This document shows positions 25,162 to 35,607 of a stretch of DNA of 64,000 nucleotides, in pieces. The stretch comes from JAHFPN01 sp963765745 (GTDB lineage: Bacteria > Pseudomonadota > Alphaproteobacteria > Rhizobiales > Xanthobacteraceae). The first letter of the stretch is position 1, and the number at the start of each line of letters is the position of its first letter. Where the stretch lies: NCBI GenBank assembly GCA_963765745.1, contig CAVXXM010000001.1, forward strand, positions 263,530 to 327,529, read 5' to 3'. The position numbers and the translations under genes are program-made. A model generated the notes under the pieces. It did no database searches and was not told where the DNA came from. It worked only from the letters and a program-made list of their open reading frames with translations.

Positions 25162-25529
25162 GGGGACCCGTTTCTCCTTGACATCACCGCCGGCTTAGCC
25201 GGCCGCAAACTTCTCCGGGCAGGACATGCCTCATGCACATCCTGCGATCCACTCGGATCAAATCGAGACCTTCGCGCGCGGCGCGCGCGACGACTTTTTT
25301 CGCATTGGTTGTTGGACCAAGAGTTCCAATCCGCGATCACACGCGGCATCTGCCCCTAGCTCTCGCGCGTACGCCGCAATATCGCGAACACATCGCGCGA
25401 ACTTCTGTGAAGCATCGGAGACCCGGCGAGCCACTTCCCGGCTACCGCGTGCCTTCGGCCTAGTTGCCAGACACGCCACGGGTCGAATCCCGCGCGAAAC
25501 CTAGTCCGGATCGAGAGCGCCTCCAAGCG
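25162..25529. other. Intergenic region between prmC and the DUF4167 gene
   Basis: About 370 bases with no convincing gene. A perfect GCCGGC-TTA-GCCGGC hairpin lies near 25190-25205, inside the probable 5' leader of the DUF4167 mRNA, which also holds its AAGGAG site. No clear promoter consensus was seen. Confidence 0.5.
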
Positions 25530-26419
25530 TTATTTTCGGCCCTGTGCGCGGAGCACGAGCGCGCGCGGAATGCCCAAGAGGTCTCGCCGCGCGGGTTCGT
25601 TAACGATTAGGTAGGCCGCGGGCGCCAGCGCGCTTACCGCCGCCTCCTGCCCACGGCCCAATTCGAGAACCGTGACGCCGCCCGGCGCCATCAGACGCGG
25701 CAGGTCCGGCAGGATCGCGCGATAGGCCTCCAGGCCGTCGCCGCCGCCGTCGAGCGCGAGCCGCGGATCGAAGTCGCGCACTTCGCGCGGCAGGGTCTCG
25801 AGCTCTGCATGCACGACATAAGGAGGATTGGCGACGATGAGATCGAAGCGTGCGCCGATCGCGGCGCTCCAGTCGCAGCAGGCGAAGGCGGCGCGATCGG
25901 CAAGGCCGAGACTTTGCATATTGTCGCGCGCGACCAGGAGCGCATGCTCGCTCCGGTCGATGCCGACGCCGAAGGCACAGGGCCGCTCGAGCAGAAGCGC
26001 GGCGAGCAGCGCGCCGGTGCCGGTGCCGAGATCGAGCACGCGCAGCGGCGCATTGCGATCCGGCATGGCCGCGAGCGCGGCCTCGACCACGGTCTCGCTC
26101 TCCGGGCGGGGAACCAGCGTTTCGGGCGCCAGCGCGAATGCGCTGCTCCAGAATTCCTTGCGCCCCAAAATCCGCGCCAGCGGCTCGCCGCCTTCACGGC
26201 GGCCCGCCAGAGCGTCGATCCGCGCGCGCGCGGCCGCTTCGACCTCCGCATCCGATGTGGCGAAGATCGCCGATTCCTCGATTCCGAGCGCCCGCGCGAG
26301 GAGCAGGCGCGCTTCGAGCGCGGCGCTGCCGATGCCGGCCTTGGCGAGCCGTTCGGCGACCTCGCGGCGCAGCGCGCCCACGGTCGTCGCCTTGCCCCTC
26401 TTATTTTTTACCGGTGTGA

Positions 26420-26423
<4 letters not shown>
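25530..26423 (-). CDS. prmC: Release factor glutamine methyltransferase PrmC
   Basis: A 297-residue SAM-dependent methyltransferase. The N-terminal helical domain precedes a Rossmann domain with LDLGTGTGALLAALL and the catalytic NPPY (N199 onward), which holds the target Gln amide. PrmC methylates the Gln of the GGQ motif in RF1 and RF2. Its ATG overlaps the stop of prfA (ATGA), so substrate and modifier are translationally coupled. Pro-Arg extensions at both ends are normal. No anomalies seen. Confidence 0.96.
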
Positions 26424-27496
<1,073 letters not shown>

Positions 27497-27500
27497 GATT

Positions 27501-29774
27501 TCAGACCGGAACGCCGGATTTCTCGGCGAAGGCGCGCAGCTTGTCGCGGATCGATACCGTGCCGGTCTTGCCGGCGAGCAGCGGGCTAATGATTTTCGCC
27601 GCCGCGCCGATATCGAGCGCGAGCACCATGGCCTTCACCGGCCCGAGCGCCGCCGGCGAGAGCGACAGCCTGCGATAGCCGATGGCCAATAGCGCGAGCG
27701 CCTCCAGCGGGCGCGAGGCAAGCTCGCCGCAGAGCGCGATCGGCTTGTTGTGCCGGATGCCGGCGTCGATCACCGTCTTGAAGGCGCGCAGCGCCGGTGG
27801 CGAGAGCGGGTCGAAACGGCCCGCGACGCGCTGATTGCCGCGATCGGCGGCGAACAGGAACTGGATCAGATCGTTCGACCCGACCGAGAGAAAATCGACG
27901 CGATCGAGAATCTCGTCGAGCGAGAACAGCAGCGAAGGAACCTCCAGCATGGCGCCGATGCGAATCGTGTCGGGAAGCGCATGGCCGTGGCGGCGCAGAT
28001 GCGTGAGCTCGCGCTCGATCAGCGCACGCGCACGGTCGAACTCATCGACCGCGGCGATCATGGGGAACATCACGTGCAGATCGCGCCCGGATGCGGCGCG
28101 CAGCAGCGCGCGCAACTGGCTGCGCAACAGCCCCGGCCGGTCGAGGCCGAAACGCACCGCGCGCCAACCCAGCGCCGGGTTTTCCTCCACGACATTGCGC
28201 AAGTACGGCAGCACCTTGTCGCCGCCGATGTCGAGCGTGCGGAAGGTCACCGGCTTGCCGTTGGCGGCATCGAGCACGGCCTTGTAGTGCTTGTATTGCT
28301 CGCTGGTGCGCGGCAGCGCGGAAGCCACCAGGAACTGCAGCTCGGTGCGGAACAGACCAATGCCGTCGGCGCCGGTCTCGGCGATGTGCGGCAGGTCGAC
28401 GAGCAGCCCCGCGTTCAAGAGCAGATCGATGCGTTCGCCGTCCTTGCTCACCGCCGGCCGGTCGCGCAGCGCCGCGTATTGCGCCTGGCGGCGCGCTTTC
28501 AGGCGCACCTTCTCGCCGTAAGCCTTTTCCAGATCGGGCGGCGGTCGAAAGTGCACTTCGCCGGCGTCGCCATCGACGATGACGGCGTCACCCGGGTCCA
28601 CCAGGCCGGTCGCGTTCTCGATCTGACCGACGGTCGCAACGCCGAGCGCGCGCGCGACGATCGCGACGTGGCTGGTGGAAGCGCCCTCTTCGAGCACCAC
28701 GGCGCGCAGCCGGGCGCGGTCGAAGTCCAAGAGCGCCGCCGGACTCATGTTGCGGGCCACCAGAATCGCGTTCTCCGGCAGGTCCTCGCGTTTCTGCCCG
28801 TTGTTCAACCCGACCAGCTCGCGCAGCAGCCGGTTGGCGAGATCGTCGAGATCGTGCAGCCGTTCGCGCAGATACGGGTCGGTCTGGCGCAGCATGCGCG
28901 CGCGGGTATCGGACTGGACGCGCTCGACCGCGGCCTCGGCGGTGAGGCCGGTCATGACGGCTTCGCGCAGCTTGCGCAGCCAGCCGCGGTCATGGGCGAA
29001 CATGCGGTAGGCCTCGAGCACGTCGCGGTGCTCGCCGGCGCGCGCCACGCCTTCTTCCTCGAGCATGGTGTCGACCGAGGCCCTGAGCGTGTCGATCGAC
29101 TGGTCGAGGCGGACAAGCTCTTTTTGCGGATCGTCGGCGATGAAATTCTTCACGTGCACGCGCGGGTCGTGCAGCACGACGTGGCCGAGCCCGATGCCGT
29201 CGGAAAGCGAGAGACCCTGCGCGTGCACCGGCCGGCGTGCGGCGGGCTCGGCGCCGGGCTTGGCGAGCGAGATCAGCTCGCCCGAGGCGATCATCTCGGC
29301 GAGCACCATCGCGGTGGTCTGCAGCGCCTCGACTTCTTCCTCGCTATAGGTGCGGAAGGCCCGGTTCTGCACGTCGAGCACGCCGAGCGTGTTGCCGGCG
29401 CGCAGGATCGGCACGCCGAGGAACGAGTGATAGATCTCCTCGCCGGTCTCCGGTTTGTAGGAGAAGGCGGGATGCTTCTGGGCGTCGGGAAGATTCAGCG
29501 GCTCGGCCTCGGCGGCGACCAGACCTACGAGGCCCTCGCCGGGCTTCAGCACGGTCATGTGCACGGCGTCGCGGCTCAGGCCTTCGGTGGCATAGAGCTC
29601 GAGGCTGCCATCGACGCGCAGCACATAGACCGAGCAGACCTCCGCCACCATGTTGGCGGCGATCTGCACCACGGTCTTGTCGAGCCGCTCCTGCGCGCTG
29701 ACCGGCTCCGCCATCACCTCGCGGAGCCGCTTCAGCAGAACGCGCGGACCGGCCAGCGTGCTACGCACGGCCAT
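27501..29774 (-). CDS. ptsP: PTS-Ntr enzyme I (phosphoenolpyruvate-protein phosphotransferase PtsP)
   Basis: A 757-residue enzyme I of the nitrogen PTS. Domains in order: an N-terminal GAF sensor (residues about 20-165, with EGLVGLVAAEAEPL and VPILRAGNTLGVLDVQ), HPr-binding helices, the phosphohistidine domain with GASTSHVAIVARALGV (active His 369), and the PEP-binding TIM barrel with GLFRTELQFL, MLEVPSLLF and SVGSNDLIQFLFA. It takes phosphate from PEP and passes it to NPr, linking carbon and nitrogen status (glutamine and 2-oxoglutarate are known to act on the GAF domain in relatives). It sits between lysC and prfA, as in other Hyphomicrobiales. Confidence 0.96.
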   Translation of the reverse strand: MAVRSTLAGPRVLLKRLREVMAEPVSAQERLDKTVVQIAANMVAEVCSVYVLRVDGSLELYATEGLSRDAVHMTVLKPGEGLVGLVAAEAEPLNLPDAQKHPAFSYKPETGEEIYHSFLGVPILRAGNTLGVLDVQNRAFRTYSEEEVEALQTTAMVLAEMIASGELISLAKPGAEPAARRPVHAQGLSLSDGIGLGHVVLHDPRVHVKNFIADDPQKELVRLDQSIDTLRASVDTMLEEEGVARAGEHRDVLEAYRMFAHDRGWLRKLREAVMTGLTAEAAVERVQSDTRARMLRQTDPYLRERLHDLDDLANRLLRELVGLNNGQKREDLPENAILVARNMSPAALLDFDRARLRAVVLEEGASTSHVAIVARALGVATVGQIENATGLVDPGDAVIVDGDAGEVHFRPPPDLEKAYGEKVRLKARRQAQYAALRDRPAVSKDGERIDLLLNAGLLVDLPHIAETGADGIGLFRTELQFLVASALPRTSEQYKHYKAVLDAANGKPVTFRTLDIGGDKVLPYLRNVVEENPALGWRAVRFGLDRPGLLRSQLRALLRAASGRDLHVMFPMIAAVDEFDRARALIERELTHLRRHGHALPDTIRIGAMLEVPSLLFSLDEILDRVDFLSVGSNDLIQFLFAADRGNQRVAGRFDPLSPPALRAFKTVIDAGIRHNKPIALCGELASRPLEALALLAIGYRRLSLSPAALGPVKAMVLALDIGAAAKIISPLLAGKTGTVSIRDKLRAFAEKSGVPV

Positions 29775-29907
29775 GGGCCGGGTTCCTTCCAGGGCGCCGC
29801 GCCGCCCGCTTGTTTTCTCGTGAACCTCGCGCGGGAGCCGTCCCCGCGCCGTCGCTACAGGCGATGGCCGGATGCCGGTTGCTTACGCGTCTGGCGCATA
29901 CAAACCA

Positions 29908-31162
29908 TCATTGGTCGAGCCCGTATACTGAATGCAAAGTCCGTACCGCAAGCTCGGTATAGGCCGCATCGATCAGCACGGAAATCTTGATCTCCGAGGT
30001 CGAGATGGCGCGGATATTGATCCGCCGCTCGGCCAGCGCCTTGAAGGCGGTGGCGGCGACGCCGGCGTGGGTGCGCATGCCGACCCCGATGATCGAAACC
30101 TTCACCACGTCGGCGGCGCCCTCGAGCGCCGCAAAGCCCACCGTCTTCTTGACCTTCTCCAGCACCAGCTTGGCCCGCTCGTAATCGGTCACCGGCACGG
30201 TGAAGGTGATGTCGGTGCGGCCGTCGGCCGAGGTGTTCTGCACGATCATGTCGACATTGATGTTGGCGTCGGCGAGCGGCCCGAACAGGGCGGCGGCGAC
30301 GCCGGGCTTGTCCTCGACCCGGCGGATCGAGATCTGCGCCTCGTCCTTGGAGAACGCGATACCGGTTACGACTTGATTCTCCAAAATCTCCTCCTCGTCG
30401 CAGATCAAGGTGCCGACCGGATGGCCGTGGGCGTCGCGCTGCGGCGCGTCCGGCGCCTCGAAGCTGGAGCGGACGTTGACACGCACCTTCTGCTGCATGG
30501 CGAGCTCGACCGAGCGCACCTGCAGCACCTTGGCCCCGAGCGAGGCCATTTCCAGCATCTCCTCGTAGGCGACCTTCTCGAGCCGCCGCGCCTTGGGCAC
30601 GATGCGCGGGTCGGTCGTATAGACTCCGTCCACATCGGTATAGATGTCGCAGCGGTCGGCATGGATCGCAGCCGCGAGCGCGACCGCGCTGGTGTCGGAG
30701 CCGCCGCGGCCGAGCGTCGTGATGCGTCCGCTCTCCTTGTGGATGCCCTGGAACCCGGCGATGACCGCGACCTCGCCGCGCTCCTTGAAACGCTTGATCA
30801 GCTCGGCGCCGTTGACGTCGAGGATGCGCGCGCCAGCCATGGGCGTTGTCGGTCAGGATCGGCAATTGCCAGCCCTGCCAGGAGCGCGCGGTGACGCCCA
30901 ACTCCTGCAGGACGATGGCGAGCAGCCCGGCGCTCACCTGCTCGCCCGAGGCGACCACGGCGTCATATTCGCGCGCGTCGTGCATGGGCGCCGCCTGCCG
31001 GCACCATTCGACGAGCTGGTTGGTGGTGCCGGCCATGGCCGACACGACGACGGCGACCTCATGGCCGGCGTCGACCTCGCGCTTGACGTGCTGCGCGACG
31101 TTGCGAATTCGGTCGAGATCGGCGACCGAAGTGCCGCCGAACTTCATGACGAGCCGGGCCAT
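29908..31162 (-). CDS. lysC: Aspartate kinase, frameshifted
   Basis: The N-terminal piece (MARLVMKFGGTSVADLDRIR, then VVVSAMAGTTNQLVEW and VASGEQVSAGLLA) and the C-terminal piece (GRITTLGRGGSDTSAVALAA, DVDGVYTTDPRIVPKA, two ACT domains) are in different frames and join near base 30835 with one surplus base, within the conserved PILTDNAHG...ARI segment. The intact product of about 417 residues has the usual length. It phosphorylates aspartate, the first step to Lys, Thr, Met and diaminopimelate; the paired ACT domains give feedback control. Since this is an essential gene and likely the only copy, the break is probably an assembly error. Confidence 0.93.
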
Positions 31163-31268
31163 AAGTCCTCAACTGCGAAACCACCAAAAGGCGCGTATAG
31201 ATATAGACGGGTTAGTATGCGGGCAACGGCCCGGCGCCGAAGGGACCCTACATGGTGAAGGCCGCAAG

Positions 31269-32009
31269 ATGAAGCCCGAACGACGGTCGATCCGGCCGAA
31301 GTCGCGCGCTTCGCGGCGCTGGCGGACGAGTGGTGGAACCCGCACGGCAAGATGCGGCCGTTGCACAAGTTCAACCCGGTGCGGCTCGCCTATATCCGGG
31401 ACCGCATCTGCGAGCGGTTCGGGCGCGACGCCAAATCGCTCGAAAGCCTGAAAGGGCTGCGCATCCTCGACGTCGGCTGCGGCGGCGGGCTGGTGTGCGA
31501 GCCGCTGGCGCGGCTCGGCGCCTCGCGTCGTCGGCATCGACCCGGGCGAGCCGAATGTCGCGGCGGCGCGGTTGCATGCCGAAAAGAGCGGCCTTGCGAT
31601 CGACTACCGCGCGACGACCGCGGAGGCGCTGGCCGACACGGGCGAGCGCTTCGACGTGGTGCTCGCGCTCGAAGTGGTCGAGCACGTGACGGATGTCACG
31701 CTGTTCGTGCGCCGCTGCGCCGAGATGGTGAAGCCCGGCGGGCTGATGATCGTGGCGACGTTGAACCGCACGCTGAAAAGTTTTGCGCTGGCGATCGTCG
31801 GCGCCGAATACGTGCTGCGCTGGCTGCCGGTGGGCACGCATCGCTGGGAAAAATTCGTCACGCCCGACGAGCTCGAGGCGGCGCTCGCCGCCGGCGGGCT
31901 CGCGCTGATCGACGAGACCGGCCTGGTCTATAATCCGTTCACCGACGGATGGCGGCGCTCGGACGATACGGACGTGAACTACATGGTCGCCGCCGGGAAG
32001 ACGGGCTGA
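31269..32009 (+). CDS. ubiG: Ubiquinone biosynthesis O-methyltransferase UbiG, with two frame breaks
   Basis: The protein is spread over three frames. The ATG at 31269 (MKPE) must lose one base near 31281 to reach TVDPAEVARFAALADEWWNP, and one surplus C at about 31525 separates LDVGCGGGLVCEPLARLGAS from VVGIDPGEPNVAAARLHAEK. The SAM-binding motif LDVGCGGG and the C-terminal FVTPDELEAAL with TGLVYNPFTDGWRRSDDTDV are typical UbiG. The enzyme performs both O-methylations of ubiquinone synthesis at the inner membrane. It is divergent from lysC, a common pair. Two breaks in one essential gene point to sequence error. Confidence 0.9.
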
Positions 32010-32029
32010 GTCGGACGAATTCGCGCGCC

Positions 32030-32491
32030 CTAGTTCCGCTCGTCGGGCAGCATCGGCAGCGGCTGCACCTCGACGCCCTCTTCGAGCAGCTCCTTCACTT
32101 CATCAGGCTGCGCCTCGCCGTAGATCGAGCGCTTTTCGATCTCCTCGTGGTGCATTTGCCGCGCGAGCTCGGGGAACTCGTCGCCGACGTAATCGGCGTT
32201 CTTCTTCACGTGCTCGCGCACTTCCTTGAGCAGGCGGCGCAATTCCCGCTCGCGCCCGGACAGGAGCGCGACCGGCTGCGGCCCGGGCTGCGACGGCTGC
32301 GCGGGCTCAGACTCGGCCTGGCGCCCGGCGCTGCCGATGGAGGGCGCCATGATCGCCTTCTCGATCCGGCTCGAGCCGCATTCGGGACATTCCACGAGCC
32401 CGCCGGCGACCTGCGCCTCGGAGGCCGCGGAATCGCGAAACCAGCTATCGAAGCGGTGGCCGGTCTCGCAGACCAGGGAATAGCGGATCAT
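32030..32491 (-). CDS. DUF1178 family protein
   Basis: A 153-residue protein starting MIRYSLVCETGHRFDSWFRD, followed by VECPECGSSRIEKAIMAPS. The Cys pair at the N-terminus and the CPEC pair make a small zinc-ribbon-like head; the rest is a Pro-rich linker and an acidic helical tail with GDEFPELARQMHHEEIE. This is DUF1178, conserved in alphaproteobacteria. It overlaps the nitrilase-family gene by four bases, so they are translationally coupled. No function is established for the family. Confidence 0.92.
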   Translation of the reverse strand: MIRYSLVCETGHRFDSWFRDSAASEAQVAGGLVECPECGSSRIEKAIMAPSIGSAGRQAESEPAQPSQPGPQPVALLSGRERELRRLLKEVREHVKKNADYVGDEFPELARQMHHEEIEKRSIYGEAQPDEVKELLEEGVEVQPLPMLPDERN

Positions 32492-33378
32492 GCGCGGCCG
32501 ACCACGTGAAGCCGCGCGGCCACGCTCGCGGGCGCGACCACTTCGAAGCGGCGGCCGTGTTCGAGCGAGGGAATGCGCGAGCGCGCCTGCATCACCAGCG
32601 CGGGGTCGATCTCGGCGATCGTGACGCCGGGCTCGATGCCGGCCTCGGCGACGATCTTGCCCCAGGGATCGACGATCATGGAGTGGCCGAAGGTTTCACG
32701 GCCGTTCGCGTGCTTGCCGCCTTGGGCCGCGGCGAGCACGAAAGCGCCGTTCTCGATGGCGCGCGCGCGCAACAGCACGTGCCAGTGCACCTCGCCCGTG
32801 GTCTTGGTGAAAGCCGCGGGCACGGTGAGGAAATGCGCGCCGGCTTCGGCGAGCGCGCGATAGAGCTGCGGAAAACGCAGGTCGTAGCAGACCGAAAGCC
32901 CGAGCCCGCCCCACGGCAGGCCCACGACGATCGCGGTCTCGCCGGCGCGGAAGGTGTTGGACTCGCGATAGCTCTCCTTGCCCGGGAGATCGACGTCGAA
33001 CAGATGGATCTTGTCGTAGCGGGCGGCGATCTCGCCGTCGGGTCCGATCATGAAGCCGCGGTTCGCCGCCTTCTCGGAAGAGACCTTCACCGAGAGCGAG
33101 CCGATGTGGAGGAATACGGCAAGCTCGCGCGCGAGCTGCTGAAACGCGGCAAGCGCCGGATCGTGATTTTCCTCGACGATATTCTCGAACAGCGACTTGC
33201 GGTCGAGTTCCATGAGCGAGGTCATTTCCGGGGTCTGCACGTAGTCGGCGCCGGCGCTCTTGGCCTCGCGAATGAGCTTGGCCGCGAGATCGACATTGGC
33301 GACGATGGAACGGCCCGCGCGCAATTGCACGAGCCCGGCGCGGAACTTCTTCAACTCGGCCATGGGTTGCTCCGCCAT
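32488..33378 (-). CDS. Carbon-nitrogen hydrolase (nitrilase superfamily, Nit2/YafV-like)
   Basis: The ATG at 33378 begins MAEQPMAELKKFRAGLVQLR; upstream in-frame sequence lacks family features. The catalytic triad of the superfamily is present: E51 in TPEMTS, K123 in DKIHLFDVD and C164 in SVCYDLRFP. The 296-residue enzyme probably has omega-amidase or deaminated-glutathione amidase activity (Nit1/Nit2 group), repairing damaged metabolites in the cytosol. It overlaps the DUF1178 gene and follows comF by 28 bases. In many relatives a glutaredoxin gene (grxC) sits at that spot; it is absent here. Confidence 0.9.
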   Translation of the reverse strand: MAEQPMAELKKFRAGLVQLRAGRSIVANVDLAAKLIREAKSAGADYVQTPEMTSLMELDRKSLFENIVEENHDPALAAFQQLARELAVFLHIGSLSVKVSSEKAANRGFMIGPDGEIAARYDKIHLFDVDLPGKESYRESNTFRAGETAIVVGLPWGGLGLSVCYDLRFPQLYRALAEAGAHFLTVPAAFTKTTGEVHWHVLLRARAIENGAFVLAAAQGGKHANGRETFGHSMIVDPWGKIVAEAGIEPGVTIAEIDPALVMQARSRIPSLEHGRRFEVVAPASVAARLHVVGRA

Positions 33379-33406
33379 TCCAAATCGGCGGCCATCATAG
33401 GGCGGC

Positions 33407-34178
33407 TTACCAAGGCTCGACAACCCGCGCGAAAGCCAGCACATCGACGCTCCGCGCACCCGCCCGGCGCAAGGCGCGCGCGCAAGCGTCCACGGTGGCG
33501 CCCGAGGTGATCACATCATCGACCAGCACGAGGCGGCGGCCCTTGACCTCGGCGCGCATATTCGCCGGGACGCTGAAGGCGCCCTGAACATTGCGCGCGC
33601 GCTCCTTGCGGGTCTTGCCGACCTGCGGCGGGGTCGCATGACGGCGATTGAGGAAGTGTTCCTTAACCGGAACGCCGGAAATCGCGCGAGACGGCGCCGG
33701 CGAGCGCCGCCGATTGATTGAACCGCCGCCACCATAGCCGCGTCCAATGCAGCGGCACCGGCACCAGGGCATCGGCTCCCGTCAGCACTTCGCTTCCCGC
33801 GCGCGCCATCCAGCGGCCGAGCGGCGCTGCGACATCGAGCCGGTCGCCGTATTTCAGGAGATGCACGAGCTCGCGCGCCACGTCGCCGAAGCGCGACACG
33901 GCACGCGCGCGATCATAGGCGGGCGGATCGGCAAGCGCGCTTGCCGAAAGCAGCGGCCCGCCCGGATCGTGCGGAAACGGCGTCCCCAGCCGCTCGCAAT
34001 AGGGCCGCTCGATGAAACCCATCCGGTTCCAGCAGGCCTGGCAGAGACCGCCCTGCTCGCCCACCGGCCTGCGGCAAGCCAAGCAGGTCGGCGGCAAGAT
34101 GAGGTCGAGGCTGCGCCGGCCGGTGCCAGCCATGAGGCGGACGAGCAGCGATCCGGGGCGGGCGAAAGCGGCTAGCAT
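33407..34178 (-). CDS. comF: ComF family phosphoribosyltransferase-like protein, frameshifted
   Basis: N-terminal zinc-finger part: LDLILPPTCLACRRPVGEQG, LCQACWNRMGF, then YCERLGTPFP; middle part ADALVPVPLHWTRLWWRRFN. Near base 33686 one surplus base shifts the frame, and the other frame continues SGVPVKEHFLNRRHATPPQ, RARNVQGAF and the phosphoribosyltransferase motif LVLVDDVITSGATVD. Intact length about 257 residues, normal for ComF. ComF proteins are needed for DNA uptake in naturally competent bacteria, but the gene is general in alphaproteobacteria. The break falls in a run of conserved sequence, so an assembly error is likely. Confidence 0.88.
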
Positions 34179-34229
34179 GGCGGAAGGCTAGCGCCGAAAC
34201 CGCCTTGATTCAAAGTTATCGGTTGCCGG

Positions 34230-35138
34230 ATGGATGCTCCTCCCAGACTCTTCGACCGGGCGCTGTTGCTGGAGCGCCGGCGCCGCGCCGACAAGGCCGG
34301 CGCGGAGACGTTCCTCTTGGAGCGGGTGGCCGCGGATCTGGCCGAGCGGCTCGGTGCCGTGCAGCGGCGGTTCGAGCTTGCGGTCGATCTCGGCACGCCT
34401 GGTGCGGCGCTTACCGACGCTCTGATGCAGAGCGGCCAGATCGGCCGGCTCGTCGTCTGCGAGCCGCTCGCCGAACTACGCAGCGGCGCGCTGCGCGTCG
34501 CCGGCGACGAGGAGGTATTGCCCTTCGCGCCGGGTACGCTCGATCTCGTCGTGTCGGCGCTTGCGCTGCAGTGGGTGAACGATCTGCCGGGCACGCTGGT
34601 GCAAATCCGCCGCGCACTCAAGCCGGACGGCCTCCTGCTCGCCGCGCTGATCGGTGGCGACACGCTGATCGAGCTGCGCGAGAGCTTCGCCACCGCCGAG
34701 GAGGAGATCGCCGGCGGCGCCAGCCCGCGGGTTTCGCCCTTCACCGACGTGCGGACGATGGGATCGCTGTTACAGCGCGCGGGGTTCGCCTTGCCGGTGA
34801 CCGACTCCGACCGGATCGTCGTGCGCTATGCGCGGCTCTCGGATCTGTTGAACGACCTGCGCCGCATGGGCGCGACCAATGTGCTGGTGGAGCGGCAGAG
34901 CACGATGATGAAGCGCGCGATCCTGGCGCGCGCAGCCGAGCACTATGCCGAGCGTTTCGCCGACGCGGACGGCAAGCTCAGGGCGACGTTCGAGGTGATC
35001 TCGATTTCGGGCTGGTCGCCGCACGAAAGTCAGCAGAAGCCGCTGCGGCCCGGCTCGGCGCGGACGCGGCTCGCCGATGCGCTGGGGGTTACCGAGCAAT
35101 CGGCCGGCGACAAGGCGCGGCCACCCGGCCGCTCGTAG
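34230..35138 (+). CDS. SAM-dependent methyltransferase (NDUFAF5/BioC-like)
   Basis: A 302-residue protein: LFDRALLLERRRRADKAG at the N-terminus matches the NDUFAF5-type family, followed by a class I methyltransferase fold with LAVDLGTPG, then VVCEPLAEL, ALALQWVNDLPGTLVQIRRA and LKPDGLLLAALIGG. The tail VISISGWSPHESQQKPLRPG is also family-specific. The mitochondrial homologue hydroxylates an Arg in complex I; the bacterial role is not established and BioC-like activity is the other option. The SAM-binding loop reads DLGTPG rather than DxGxGxG, so methyl transfer is uncertain. It is divergent from comF with 51 bases between. Confidence 0.88.
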   Translation: MDAPPRLFDRALLLERRRRADKAGAETFLLERVAADLAERLGAVQRRFELAVDLGTPGAALTDALMQSGQIGRLVVCEPLAELRSGALRVAGDEEVLPFAPGTLDLVVSALALQWVNDLPGTLVQIRRALKPDGLLLAALIGGDTLIELRESFATAEEEIAGGASPRVSPFTDVRTMGSLLQRAGFALPVTDSDRIVVRYARLSDLLNDLRRMGATNVLVERQSTMMKRAILARAAEHYAERFADADGKLRATFEVISISGWSPHESQQKPLRPGSARTRLADALGVTEQSAGDKARPPGRS

Positions 35139-35143
35139 CCCGA

Positions 35144-35287
35144 TCAGCTCGGGTAGGCGTCGAACACCAGCTTGTAGACGCCTGTCAGAGTAATGCCGGT
35201 CGACACAATGATTCCGACGAAGGCGACAGCGATGCAGGAAGCAAGAATCGCACAGGAGCCTGAGGACTCGACACCGGAGTAAGCGGT
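35144..35287 (-). pseudogene. Remnant of a second Flp-type pilin, in frame behind flp
   Basis: Directly after the flp stop codon, the same frame stays open for 47 codons. It reads TAYSGVESSGSCAILASCIA, then a hydrophobic stretch VAFVGIIVSTGITLTGVY, ending KLVFDAYPS. ESSGSCAI aligns with the pilin processing region DESGATAIEY of the upstream gene, followed by the same kind of hydrophobic helix. There is no ATG, GTG or TTG start and no ribosome-binding site, so it is best read as a decayed tandem copy, or as an extension reached only if the stop is read through. The hydrophobic segment is well kept. Confidence 0.5.
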
Positions 35288-35449
35288 TTATTGGAAACCG
35301 GTTTCGACCTTCGTGAAGATCGAAACCAGATCAGTGCCGATGCTCAGGGCTGCGGCAACAATCACAATGGAAATGCTTCCTGCGATAAGGGCGTATTCGA
35401 TAGCCGTGGCGCCGGATTCGTCCCAAAGGAAGCCGTACATCTTGGACAT
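35288..35449 (-). CDS. flp: Flp family type IVb pilin
   Basis: The start ATG at 35449 gives MSKMYGFLWDESGATAIEYA; an in-frame ATG 12 codons earlier is less likely. The 53-residue product has the short basic leader, the Flp motif with Glu five residues before Tyr-like position (AIEYALIAG), and one hydrophobic helix, SISIVIVAAALSIG. Flp prepilins are cut by TadV/CpaA and assembled by the Tad secretion system into bundled adhesive pili. No tad/cpa genes are within the window, so this is an isolated pilin gene. Confidence 0.88.
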   Translation of the reverse strand: MSKMYGFLWDESGATAIEYALIAGSISIVIVAAALSIGTDLVSIFTKVETGFQ

Positions 35450-35607
35450 GGCGCACTCCCGGGAGCAGAATTTCTCTGTTCGCACGGTGCCAGTGCGCGA
35501 TTAGCAATGCCCTTCCAAATTGATTAGAGTTTTAGCGAACGCCCGCCAGCTTGGTTCCGGTCCCGCACAGGGTTGAGAGAACATAAAGGCGAACAGGCCC
35601 AAAGGCC

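Noticed and set aside
27750..29990. Plus-strand open frame of about 750 codons opposite ptsP
   Set aside because: It mirrors ptsP codon for codon and has no domain of its own.
35450..35530. TGGCAC element upstream of flp as a possible sigma-54 promoter
   Set aside because: The -12 half (TTGCA at the right distance) is missing; the match is part of a small CGCAC/GTGCG inverted repeat.
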